Assembly: GCF_002845745.1 (NCBI RefSeq) | Contig: NZ_PIUM01000013.1 | Span: 1 to 64,000, forward strand | Direction of reading: 5' to 3' | Source of the DNA: Telmatospirillum siberiense | GTDB taxonomy: Bacteria > Pseudomonadota > Alphaproteobacteria > Rhodospirillales > Magnetospirillaceae | DNA length: 64,000 bases | Made by a program: the position numbers and the translations under genes | Shown here: positions 43,401-51,516 of the stretch, in pieces | Numbering within the stretch: position 1 is the stretch's first letter | Layout: each line of letters opens with the position of its first letter | The notes under the pieces: model-generated | The model's database searches: none | What the model saw: the letters and a program-made list of their open reading frames with translations, nothing else | Told to the model about the DNA's origin: nothing

Positions 43401-43524
43401 TGTTTTTCCTCCCGTCGGGGTCGATGCGCCTTCCGCTTTTCGCGTTGTCGCGCTTATCCATCGAATTCCAGTGCCGCCACTGCCGGCGAGCGTCGCGTGG
43501 CGGTCGCATTTCTGATCGTCGTAT

Positions 43525-43557
43525 GGGCGATTATCGCACTTATGTTCGAATATCGCC
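43525..43557. promoter_or_regulatory. paired PcaR-type boxes at the liv-pobA promoter
   Basis: GGGCGATTATCGCAC (43525-43539) and GTTCGAATATCGCC (43544-43557) are separated by TTAT; their centres are about 19 bp apart. Both match the PcaR box type and lie closest to livK. Confidence 0.7.
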
Positions 43558-43645
43558 TACACGTTAGGGCGTGAAACGGAAAGTGGTCAAGCGAAAAATA
43601 AACGATTTCCCCGCTTGACAGGCTCGTCGCCCGCCGCCTAGTTTC

Positions 43646-43679
43646 GTACGATATTCGAACTTATGTGCGATAATCGAAC
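43646..43679. promoter_or_regulatory. paired PcaR-type boxes at the ligase-thiolase promoter
   Basis: GTACGATATTCGAAC (43646-43660) and GTGCGATAATCGAAC (43665-43679) are again separated by TTAT, with the same centre spacing of 19 bp as the pair facing livK. The second box ends 13 bp before the chosen ligase start, so binding could block initiation or overlap a -10 element. Confidence 0.7.
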
Positions 43680-43692
43680 ATTCGGTGAGTGC

Positions 43693-45327
43693 ATGTCCGA
43701 TCGTTCCCCGCCCGAGAGATCGCCGCTCGAAACCTTGTCATTCTTTCCCCCGCATGACGGCACCTTGTGGGCATTCCTGGAAAGTCGCCAGGGGCCCGAT
43801 CCCGATCGTCCGTTTCTGATCTTCAATGATGTCGCCACGAGCTGGCGGCAATTCCAGGGGGCGGTCGAACAAACCGTTCGCATGCTGCGAGGCAGGGGGG
43901 TGGAACGGGGGGATCGCGTGGCGGCGATGGCCGCCAATTGCGCCGATTATGTCGTGCTTTTCTTCGCCCTGGCGCGAATCGGCGCCATCCTGGTTCCGGT
44001 CAATCCCGACTTCGGGGCCGGCGAGGCCGGTTATATTCTGGCCCATGCCGGCGTTTCAGGCGTGGTCTGCGCACCGGCGAGCCTTCCGGTTGTCCGGCGA
44101 GCCGCGGCTGACGAAGGGCTTGCCGTCTGGTTTCTGGTTTTCGGCGCCGCTGTCGACGATGTCCCCGGATTTTCCGAGGTACCGGACAATGCGCCCCCGA
44201 GGGCGGCGCCCGCCGCCGGAACGGCGGACGACATCTGCCTGATCATGTACACCTCGGGAACCACCGGTTTTCCGAAAGGGGTGACGCATTCCCAGGGAAA
44301 TTTCGTGATGGCCGGTGAGGCCTTTGTCGAAAGAATGCATTTGCAGACGCAGGACCGGCTGCTTTGCATCCTGCCGCTTTTCCACATCAATGGCTTGTTC
44401 TATTCGCTGGGCGGCGCGGTGGCGGCGGGCGCCACGCTGATTCTGGCGCCGCGCTTCAGCGCGTCCGGCTTTTGGCCCCTGGTTTCCCGTTCGCGGGCGA
44501 CCGAGGTCAATATCATCGCGGCCATCGGAACCATTCTGGCCCGTCGCCCGCGCGAGGAATTCGTGCCGGGGCATGGTCTGGTCAAGGTCTATGGCGCGCC
44601 GGTGACGGCGGAAATCGCCGAGGTGTTCATCCGCGATTTCGGGGTGCATCACGTCATCGAGGGTTACGGCATGACGGAAATACCCGGGGCCTGCAATCTG
44701 CCCTTCGATGGCGAACGGCGAATCGGCAGCATGGGGGTGGCGGCCCGGCATCCCGACCCGGCGGTCCGTTTCAGCGAATTGCGCGTCGCCGACGACGAAG
44801 GGCGTGATCTTCCGCCGGGGCAGGTCGGGGAACTGCTCGTCCGGACGCCGATCGTCATGAAGGGCTATTACCGGGACCCTGACCAAACCCGGGCGGCGTT
44901 CCGCGATGGCTGGTTCCTCACCGGCGATCTGGTACGCCGCGACGCCGACGGCTACCACTATTTCGTGGCGCGCAGGAAAGACATCATCCGGCGGCGTGGC
45001 GAGAACATCTCCGGCGCGGAACTCGACCGTGTCGTGGGCGCCCATCCGGATGTGGCCCAGGCGGCGGCCATCGGCGTCGCATCCGATCTGGGGGAGGAGG
45101 ATATTCTGGTGGCTGTCGTCCTCAAGGACGGTTCCCGATTGACCGCCCGCGACCTCCAGAAGTGGTGCGCAACGTCTCTCTCCAGCGTCAAATGTCCAAG
45201 GTATGTTGCATTTCTTGACGCCTTGCCGCAAACACCGACATTCCGTGTCGCCAAGTTCAAATTGAAACAGGACCCCGATCTCCGCGCCCGCGCCGTGGAT
45301 TTGACCCTGTTGGATGAAGAAGGTTGA
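43693..45327 (+). CDS. AMP-forming acyl-CoA ligase, candidate 3-oxoadipate:CoA ligase
   Basis: About 544 residues of the ANL superfamily, CaiC-like. The P-loop motif IMYTSGTTGFPKGVTHS is at about 190, VIEGYGMTE is motif A5, GWFLTGDLVRRDADGYHYFVARRKDIIRRRGENIS covers A7-A8 and the Lys of the adenylation half is in FRVAKFKLKQD. It forms an acyl-adenylate, then the CoA thioester. Start ATG 43693 is preferred because ATG 43663 overlaps an operator box. It sits 1 bp before a PcaF-type thiolase behind PcaR-type boxes, in a window without pcaIJ, so beta-ketoadipate is a plausible substrate. A benzoate- or cinnamate-type acid is the main alternative. Confidence 0.85.
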   Translation: MSDRSPPERSPLETLSFFPPHDGTLWAFLESRQGPDPDRPFLIFNDVATSWRQFQGAVEQTVRMLRGRGVERGDRVAAMAANCADYVVLFFALARIGAILVPVNPDFGAGEAGYILAHAGVSGVVCAPASLPVVRRAAADEGLAVWFLVFGAAVDDVPGFSEVPDNAPPRAAPAAGTADDICLIMYTSGTTGFPKGVTHSQGNFVMAGEAFVERMHLQTQDRLLCILPLFHINGLFYSLGGAVAAGATLILAPRFSASGFWPLVSRSRATEVNIIAAIGTILARRPREEFVPGHGLVKVYGAPVTAEIAEVFIRDFGVHHVIEGYGMTEIPGACNLPFDGERRIGSMGVAARHPDPAVRFSELRVADDEGRDLPPGQVGELLVRTPIVMKGYYRDPDQTRAAFRDGWFLTGDLVRRDADGYHYFVARRKDIIRRRGENISGAELDRVVGAHPDVAQAAAIGVASDLGEEDILVAVVLKDGSRLTARDLQKWCATSLSSVKCPRYVAFLDALPQTPTFRVAKFKLKQDPDLRARAVDLTLLDEEG

Positions 45328-45328
45328 G

Positions 45329-46531
45329 ATGAGCGAAGCATTTGTCTGCGATGCCGTGCGCACGCCTATTGGACGCCATGGGGGCGCCCTGGCCACCGTG
45401 CGGCCCGACGATTTGGCCGCCGTTCCGTTGCGCGCCTTGATGGCGCGAACCCCCGGCGCCGATTGGTCGCGGCTCGACGAGGTCTATCTGGGATGCGCCA
45501 ACCAGGCCGGCGAGGACAACCGCGATGTGGCCCGGATGGCTCTTCTGCTGGCCGATTTTCCGGTGGAGATTCCCGGCGTGACGGTCAATCGGCTATGCGG
45601 CTCGGGCCTGGAGGCGGTCGGCGGCGCGGCGCGGGCCATCGTCGCCGGGGAAATCGACTTCGCCATCGCGGGGGGCGTCGAATCCATGTCGCGGGCTCCC
45701 TTCGTCTTGCCGAAAACCGAACAGGCGTTTTCGCGCGCGGCCGTTCTCGAAGACACGACGGTCGGCTGGCGGCTGGTCAATCCGCTGATGCGGGCCCGCT
45801 ATGGTACCGATTCCATGCCCGAGACCGCCGAGAACGTCGCCGCCGAATTCGAGATCTCGCGCGGCGATCAGGACGCCTTCGCCTTGCGCAGCCAGAACCG
45901 CGCCGCCCTGGCCGCCGAAGCCGGAATCCTGGCCGAGCAGATCGTCCCGGTCGTGGTGGCGAGGAAGGGGGGGGCGTCCCTGATCAGTGTTGATGAACAG
46001 CCCCGGCCGGATAGCTCCCCGGAGGGACTGGCCGCGCTGCGGACGCCGTTCCGCTCTCCCGGAACGGTGACGGCCGGTAACGCGGCGGGCATCAACGATG
46101 GGGCGGCTGCGCTGGTGATCGCCTCCGAAAGGGCTGTCCGCGAGCATGACCTGCGGCCCCGGGCGCGTATTCTGGGAATGGCGACGGCCGGCGTGGTTCC
46201 CCGGCTGATGGGAATCGGGCCGGTGCCGGCCAGCCGAAAGCTGTTGGCCCGGCTTGGCCTGGGGTTCGATGACTTCGACGTGATCGAGATCAACGAGGCC
46301 TTCGCCGCCCAGGCCCTGGCCTGCCTGAGGGACTTTGGCATCGCCGATGATTCGTCTCGGGTCAATCCCTACGGCGGCGCCATCGCCCTTGGTCACCCCT
46401 TGGGGATGAGCGGAGCCCGTCTGGTGCTGTCGGCGGTTCAATATCTGGAAAAAAGCGGTGGCCGGAGGGCGTTGACCACCATGTGTATCGGCGTCGGACA
46501 GGGCATCGCCCTGGCGCTGGAGCGGGTGTGA
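45329..46531 (+). CDS. pcaF: 3-oxoadipyl-CoA thiolase
   Basis: A 400-residue thiolase cleaving beta-ketoadipyl-CoA to succinyl-CoA and acetyl-CoA. The N-terminus EAFVCDAVRTPIGRHGGALATVRPDDLAAVPL is distinctive for PcaF; the nucleophile Cys is in VNRLCGSGLEAV (about 90), with NEAFAAQAL, GGAIALGHPLGMSGAR (His) and TTMCIGVGQG (Cys) completing the site. Start ATG 45329 follows AGAAGGTTGAG and gives the usual PcaF length; ATG 45314 is in frame. It ends the protocatechuate branch. Confidence 0.93.
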   Translation: MSEAFVCDAVRTPIGRHGGALATVRPDDLAAVPLRALMARTPGADWSRLDEVYLGCANQAGEDNRDVARMALLLADFPVEIPGVTVNRLCGSGLEAVGGAARAIVAGEIDFAIAGGVESMSRAPFVLPKTEQAFSRAAVLEDTTVGWRLVNPLMRARYGTDSMPETAENVAAEFEISRGDQDAFALRSQNRAALAAEAGILAEQIVPVVVARKGGASLISVDEQPRPDSSPEGLAALRTPFRSPGTVTAGNAAGINDGAAALVIASERAVREHDLRPRARILGMATAGVVPRLMGIGPVPASRKLLARLGLGFDDFDVIEINEAFAAQALACLRDFGIADDSSRVNPYGGAIALGHPLGMSGARLVLSAVQYLEKSGGRRALTTMCIGVGQGIALALERV

Positions 46532-46540
46532 GAATAATCC

Positions 46541-46556
46541 GTGCGGCGCGCGCCGC
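46541..46556 (+). terminator. GC-rich palindrome between convergent genes, weak terminator candidate
   Basis: GCGGCGCGCGCCGC (46543-46556) is a perfect palindrome in the 40-bp gap between pcaF and the convergent lysozyme gene. A C/T-rich but not uniform T stretch follows, so factor-independent termination is doubtful. Confidence 0.35.
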
Positions 46557-46571
46557 CGGGGCTTCTTTCCC

Positions 46572-47420
46572 TCAGGCCAGCTTCCGGCCGGCTTCTTCGG
46601 TCCAGAACCGGCGAAGCGCCACGGCGTCGCCGGGGAACAGATTGCGGTCGCACTTGTCGACGCCCGACACGCTGCGGGCCTGGGCTCCGAAGGGGCCGCC
46701 CTTCACCGCGTCGCCCGCATATTGCCAGAAGTGCCATCCCTTGTCGGTCCAGGCACCTGGAATCCGGGGTTCGACGCGGTAGTCGGCGAGCCAGAGTTGG
46801 CACTGCGCGAGGATGGATTGGCCGCCGATGGCGCCGCCCAGGTTGCATTTCGCCCGTCCCATCGGCTTTCCGTCCGCCCAGGCCGCGCTGGTGTAGACCA
46901 GGGGTAGGCGGCCGGTGGCGGCGAGGATGGTCTGGACGAATTCCTCGGCCTGGGAAAGTTTCATCGTGTTGCCCGGATTGGCCTCGTTGAATTCGAGATC
47001 GAGGGCCATCAAGGTGTTGGGGCCGGGCTGCGCCGTGGAGAGGAACATCGCCGCCTGCTGGGCGCCGGAATATTGGCGGGTGCCGAAATGATAAGCACCC
47101 CACATGAGTCCCGCTGCCTCGGCTTGCGATCGGCGTTCGACGTAAAGCGGGTCGCGCCAATCGCCCCCTTCGCTGGCCTTGTGGACGACACCCAGGATGT
47201 TGCTGCTTCTCCGGGCTTGGTTGAAGTCGCTTACCGTCGTCCAATGGCTGATATCGATGACCGCATCCAGTCTGCCGCTGGGATCGGTCGCCACGGCCGG
47301 CACCGTCACCGGAGGTGAGGATGTGGTTGAAACGGCCGGCTGCGAACGATTCGCGCAGCCCACCATGGGTGCTGCGGCCAAACCGACCAGACCGGCGATC
47401 ATCCCCCTGCGCGTCAACAT
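46572..47420 (-). CDS. glycoside hydrolase family 25 lysozyme-like lipoprotein
   Basis: About 282 residues. The N-terminus (MLTRRGMIAGLVGLAAAPMVGC) combines a twin-arginine stretch with a lipobox ending at Cys 22, so an exported lipoprotein is likely. The GH25 domain starts LDAVIDISHWTTVSDFNQARRSSNILGVVHKASEGGDWRDPLYVERRSQAEAAGLMWGAYHFG, carrying the conserved Asp and Glu, followed by ALDLEFNEANPGNTM with the DxE pair. It would cleave the glycan of peptidoglycan. Start ATG 47420; upstream in-frame codons lack a signal. It meets pcaF tail to tail and is probably unrelated to it. Confidence 0.88.
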   Translation of the reverse strand: MLTRRGMIAGLVGLAAAPMVGCANRSQPAVSTTSSPPVTVPAVATDPSGRLDAVIDISHWTTVSDFNQARRSSNILGVVHKASEGGDWRDPLYVERRSQAEAAGLMWGAYHFGTRQYSGAQQAAMFLSTAQPGPNTLMALDLEFNEANPGNTMKLSQAEEFVQTILAATGRLPLVYTSAAWADGKPMGRAKCNLGGAIGGQSILAQCQLWLADYRVEPRIPGAWTDKGWHFWQYAGDAVKGGPFGAQARSVSGVDKCDRNLFPGDAVALRRFWTEEAGRKLA

Positions 47421-47570
47421 GCGTGAATCAGTTTCTTTTCGTTTTATCGCCGCCCCCAAGAACGCGGCTCGCCCAACGATGTTTATACCCCAATGGATAA
47501 TGGACAGTAAAAAAAATCGCAAATACGGTAATTTTCCTCGCTTTTTTTAGGGTGGGATGGTCTTGGCTTT

Positions 47571-48482
47571 TCAGTCTATTACGCCCAACAGGCGCAATGT
47601 TTCCTTCACTTTTTCCCGTTTGGCGTCAGACAGCGGGGCCGCCGGCGGCAGGACGTGGGTGGAAATATCGGCCCCCGCCAGTTTCGCCGCCTCCTTCACC
47701 ACCGCGTAGAACGGCGATTCCAGGGAGAACATCGGTGGGCAAAGGCAGAGCTGCCGCTGCCATTCGATCATCCGGGGGCCATCCTTGGCCTGGAACGCCT
47801 TCCACAGGCCGACTGGAATATGGGGGGCGAAGTTGAGTGCCGACGGGAAACCGCCGTCACCGCCCATGATCAGCGTTTCCAGCATATATTCGTCGAAACC
47901 GGCGTAGACGCCGAAATCCGGGCGAACGGGTTTGACGAGCGCGATGACGTCGCGGATGTGCCGCGCCGTATCGGTGGTGTCCTTCACGCCGACGATATTC
48001 GGGCAGGCCTTGGCCAGCGAAAGGATCATCGACGGTGACAGGTCCTGGCCGGTCAGGGCCGGAAAATTGTAAAGAATGAGCGGCAGATCGACGGAGTCGG
48101 CCAGACGGCGGTAATGCCGCTCGATGTTTTCCGGCAGCAGGATGGCGTAATAGGGATTGACCGCGACCACGCCGTTGGCGCCGATGCTTTTGGCGTGCCG
48201 GCCGAAATCGATGGCGAGATCGGTGCCGCAGGCGGCGATACCCACCAGCACAGGGATCCTGCCGGCCACATGCTCAACCGTGAAGGCCGCCACCTCGCGG
48301 CGCTGTCCCTCGGTCATCTGCGAAAATTCACCGGCGCTGCCGCAACAGAACACCACGTCGGCGCCGCCCTTGATGACGAAATCCAGCATATTGCCCATGC
48401 CGGTCCGGTCCAGCGTTCCATCGGCCGTCCAGATGGTGGGAACCGGAGAAATCGTACCGCGAAACAGGGGGGTATCGTTCAT
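47571..48482 (-). CDS. dihydrodipicolinate synthase (DapA)-family aldolase/lyase
   Basis: A 303-residue class I aldolase-fold protein. GSAGEFSQMTEGQRREV, the Tyr in LILYNFPALTG and the Schiff-base Lys in NIVGVKDTTDT are present. It is unlikely to be the lysine-biosynthetic DapA, whose neighbours and motif (GTTGE) differ; 2-keto-3-deoxy-sugar-acid aldolases and dehydratases of this family fit better. It is next to a D-tartrate dehydratase gene on the same strand (172-bp gap). A role in hydroxy-acid or sugar-acid breakdown is inferred. Confidence 0.85.
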   Translation of the reverse strand: MNDTPLFRGTISPVPTIWTADGTLDRTGMGNMLDFVIKGGADVVFCCGSAGEFSQMTEGQRREVAAFTVEHVAGRIPVLVGIAACGTDLAIDFGRHAKSIGANGVVAVNPYYAILLPENIERHYRRLADSVDLPLILYNFPALTGQDLSPSMILSLAKACPNIVGVKDTTDTARHIRDVIALVKPVRPDFGVYAGFDEYMLETLIMGGDGGFPSALNFAPHIPVGLWKAFQAKDGPRMIEWQRQLCLCPPMFSLESPFYAVVKEAAKLAGADISTHVLPPAAPLSDAKREKVKETLRLLGVID

Positions 48483-48654
48483 CGTTCCATCCCGTGCGCT
48501 TTTTGAATTCTGGCGCCGTTATGGGGAAACGCTGACCCCTGGCGGCGAGGGCGTTGGTCCGAAGAAGCCTATCGCAAGAGGGGGCTCGGGGAAATTCGAT
48601 TCCACGCTCTTGGGCGACATGTTTCTTCCAGTTTTTGTTTCATGATCGCCAGGC

Positions 48655-49821
48655 TCAGTCCAGGATCGTTTTCATGACAGAAAACAGCTCGGATTTTTCC
48701 TCGAATCCGACGCCGGGGGCCTGCGGCAGGCCGACATAGCCGTTCTCGACGGCGATGCCGTCGGCGAAACCGCAGAATGGCTTGAAGACGTCGGGATAGG
48801 ATTCGTTGCCACCAAGATGCAGGCCTGCCGCGATGTTGAGCGACATCTGATGCCCGCCGTGCGGGACCAGGCGACGGCTCGACCACCCTTGTGCCTTGAG
48901 CATGTCGAGGGTGCGCAGATATTCGACAAGCCCGTAGGACAGGGCGCAGTCGAACTGCAACCAGTCGCGGTCAGAGCGCATGCCGCCGTAGCGCAGAAGG
49001 TTGCGAGCATCCTGATGCGAGAACAGGTTTTCTCCGGTCGCCATCGGATTGGCGTAATGGGGCGCCAGTTCCGCTTGCAGGGCATAGTCGAGGGGATCGC
49101 CTGCCTCTTCGTACCAGAACAGGCCGTAAGGCCGCAGCGCCTTGGCATAGGCGATGGCGGTCGGCAGGTCGAAGCGGCCGTTGGCGTCGACGGCGAGGCG
49201 GCTGCCATCGCCGACGATCTTGAGGACGGCCTCGATACGGCTCAAATCCTCTTCCAGGGGGACGGCGCCGATCTTCATCTTGACCACCCGGTAACCGCGA
49301 TCCAGATAGCTCTGCATCTCGGCCTGCAAAGCCTTGTGGTCCTTGCCCGGATAATAATAGCCCCCGGCCGCGTAGACCCAGACCTTGTCGTCGGCCTGAC
49401 CGTCGCGATAGCGATCCGCCAGCAAACGATAGAGAGGCTGTCCGGCAATCTTGGCGACGGCGTCCCAGACGGCCATGTCCACCGTGCCGACCGCCACCGA
49501 ACGTTCACCGTGGCCCCCCGGCTTTTCGTTGGACATCATGGTCTTCCAGATACGGAAGGGGTCGAGATTGTCGTTGGCCTCGTCAATCAACGTTTTCGGA
49601 TCGGCCTCGCGCAGTCTGGGCAGGAAGCGGTCACGTAAAAGGCCGCCGGCGCCATAGCGGCCGTTCGAATTGAAGCCGTAGCCGATGACCGGTTTCCCAT
49701 CACGGATCACGTCCGTCACCACGGCCACCACCGAGCAGGTCATCTTGCTGAAATCGATGTAGGCGTTGGCAATGGGCGAAGCGATGGAAAAAGTCTTCTC
49801 GCGAACGTCGGTAATGCGCAT
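48655..49821 (-). CDS. tarD: D(-)-tartrate dehydratase (enolase superfamily)
   Basis: A 388-residue enzyme of the mandelate racemase/enolase superfamily that dehydrates D-tartrate to oxaloacetate. SSVVAVVTDV-like strand, GYGFNSNGRYGAGGLLRDRF, NEKPGGHGERSVAVGTVDMAVWDAVAKIAGQPLYRLLA, the VVKMKIG lysine motif, metal ligands in LAVDANGRF, WYEEAGDP and TGENLFSHQDARNLLRYGG, and IPHGG-like LVPHGGHQMSLNIAAGL match the characterised Bradyrhizobium TarD closely. ATG 49821. It is divergent from a LysR gene with 96 bp between starts, an arrangement typical of inducer-dependent control. Confidence 0.9.
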   Translation of the reverse strand: MRITDVREKTFSIASPIANAYIDFSKMTCSVVAVVTDVIRDGKPVIGYGFNSNGRYGAGGLLRDRFLPRLREADPKTLIDEANDNLDPFRIWKTMMSNEKPGGHGERSVAVGTVDMAVWDAVAKIAGQPLYRLLADRYRDGQADDKVWVYAAGGYYYPGKDHKALQAEMQSYLDRGYRVVKMKIGAVPLEEDLSRIEAVLKIVGDGSRLAVDANGRFDLPTAIAYAKALRPYGLFWYEEAGDPLDYALQAELAPHYANPMATGENLFSHQDARNLLRYGGMRSDRDWLQFDCALSYGLVEYLRTLDMLKAQGWSSRRLVPHGGHQMSLNIAAGLHLGGNESYPDVFKPFCGFADGIAVENGYVGLPQAPGVGFEEKSELFSVMKTILD

Positions 49822-49917
49822 GGTAATATCCTTCGTTGTTGTTGCGAGAGTAGGCTCGGCCGTGGTGTTTGATCCAATTCTGATTTGTGATGGCATAATG
49901 CAGGGGTGGTATTGACC

Positions 49918-50823
49918 ATGGAATTGTCATGGTTGGAGGATTTTTTGGCGCTGGCCAACTGTGCCAACTTTTCGCGTGCCGCCGAATTGCGGAATATGAC
50001 TCAGCCTGCGCTGAGTCGCCGCATTCGGGCTCTCGAAGATTGGGTGGGCGCGCCGCTTTTCGACCGGACCCATCAACCGGTGGCGCTGACCGAGGCCGGC
50101 CGGATATTCCACCCCAGTGCCGACGAGGCATTGCGCCGGCTGTTTCAAAGCAGGGAGGAATGTCGGGAGGTGGACGGTCAGGCCGGCGCGACGCTGCGAT
50201 TCGCCGCGACGCATTCCCTCTCGCTGACCTTCTTTCCATCCTGGCTCAGATCGCTGGAGGATCGCGGGCCGTTCGGGGCGGTCCGGCTGATTTCGGACAG
50301 CCTGCAAGCCTGCGAACAGGTCATGTTGCAGGGCCAGGCCCAGTTCCTTCTATGCCATTGCCATCCCGCCGTTCCCGGTCGGCTGGGACCCGATCTCTTC
50401 CAATCCCGGCTCGTCGGGCGCGACCGCTTGCTGCCGGTCAGCGCCCCGATGAACGGCACGCCGCGATATGCGTTGGAAACGGCGGAAGGGCCTATTCCTT
50501 GCCTTGCCTACAATGCCGAATCGGGATTGGGGCGTATCGTCGCCGCGGCACCTGTCGTCATTCGGGCGCGGTCCTGTCTGGAACCGATTTTCACCTCGCA
50601 TCTGGCCGCCGTATTGCGCGCGCTCGCGTTGGAGGGGCGCGGTGTGGCCTGGCTGCCCTACAGCGTGATCGAACAGGATTTGCATCGCGGGGTGCTGGTT
50701 CGCGCGGCTGGCGAATCCTGGGATATCGATCTGGAAATCCGTTTATTCCGTTCCTTGGCCAAGCAGTCTTTGGCGGCCGAACAGTTCTGGATGCGTCTCA
50801 ATGAAGATCGTGAAATCAAGTAA
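49918..50823 (+). CDS. LysR-family regulator, probable regulator of tarD
   Basis: 301 residues: a winged helix (ELSWLEDFLALANCANFSRAAELRNMTQPALSRRIRALEDWVGAPLFDRTHQPVALTEAGRIF) and a two-lobed effector domain. It is divergent from tarD and the DapA-like gene. The start is ATG 49918; an in-frame GTG at 49906 is possible. LysR proteins usually bind the shared promoter of a divergent catabolic gene and respond to its substrate, here perhaps D-tartrate. This is inferred from the arrangement. Confidence 0.9.
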   Translation: MELSWLEDFLALANCANFSRAAELRNMTQPALSRRIRALEDWVGAPLFDRTHQPVALTEAGRIFHPSADEALRRLFQSREECREVDGQAGATLRFAATHSLSLTFFPSWLRSLEDRGPFGAVRLISDSLQACEQVMLQGQAQFLLCHCHPAVPGRLGPDLFQSRLVGRDRLLPVSAPMNGTPRYALETAEGPIPCLAYNAESGLGRIVAAAPVVIRARSCLEPIFTSHLAAVLRALALEGRGVAWLPYSVIEQDLHRGVLVRAAGESWDIDLEIRLFRSLAKQSLAAEQFWMRLNEDREIK

Positions 50824-50984
50824 AACGCTCCGTTCTACTATAGGGTGCTAAATCAATGGATTGGCGCATCATTTGGTTGATGTGGGGGCCGTATTTTTAA
50901 ATTTTTTAATGTTATATTGACGAAAATAGCAAACTTCACATAGTCTCTTTCCCTAGTTCCTGTGGTTGGGGTGCTAAGGAACAG

Positions 50985-51515
50985 ATGCGCCAGAAAGTTG
51001 TATTCGGAATATTCTGTTCGCTGTGCCTGTTGCTGTCGGGATCCGGGCAGGCGACGACGTTGAACGAATTGAAGGTTGGCGTTCGGATCCTCGACTTCAT
51101 GATGGCGCCGCCCCGGGGGAAAACCCCCTTGGCCGTCATTTATGACGGGGAGAACAAGGCATCGGTCGCCGATGCCCAAACCATACAGGAATGGGTCAAT
51201 TCGGGTGTCAGTTCGGTGAGGGCCGAGCTCGTTCCCAGTCTTGTCGATGCCCATCGACTCGATGAGGTTCCCGCCTTCAAGATCGCCATCGTCGCCAGCG
51301 GTACCACGCAGGCGCTGGACAAGCGTATCCTGGACTACGCGTTGAAAAACCACGCGTTGACCATTTCCTCGGACCTGAGCTGCCTGCAGGCCGGGAAGTG
51401 CGTGGTCGGCATCGCCAGTTCTCCTCGCGTCGAGGTGATCATCAACCGTTCGGTCGCCTCGTCATACCGGGTGGAATTTTCCGAGGCCTTCCGCATGATG
51501 GTCAGGGAGTACTGA
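50985..51515 (+). CDS. YfiR-family periplasmic protein
   Basis: 176 residues with a signal peptide (VVFGIFCSLCLLLSGSGQATT). The YfiR pattern is seen in FKIAIVASGTTQALDKRILDYALKNHALTISSDLSCLQAGKCVVGIASSPRVEVIINRSVASSYRVEFSEAFRMMVREY, including the cysteine pair of YfiR. YfiR restrains the YfiN cyclase from the periplasm in Pseudomonas. Here the partner 1 bp downstream is a TonB-dependent receptor, a pairing seen in many proteobacteria whose role is unclear. No cyclase of the YfiN type is adjacent. Confidence 0.83.
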   Translation: MRQKVVFGIFCSLCLLLSGSGQATTLNELKVGVRILDFMMAPPRGKTPLAVIYDGENKASVADAQTIQEWVNSGVSSVRAELVPSLVDAHRLDEVPAFKIAIVASGTTQALDKRILDYALKNHALTISSDLSCLQAGKCVVGIASSPRVEVIINRSVASSYRVEFSEAFRMMVREY

Positions 51516-51516
51516 G

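Noticed and set aside
47571-48482. dapA for lysine biosynthesis
   Set aside because: Neighbours are catabolic and the substrate motif is GSAGE, not the GTTGE usual in DapA, so a sugar-acid lyase or aldolase is favoured.
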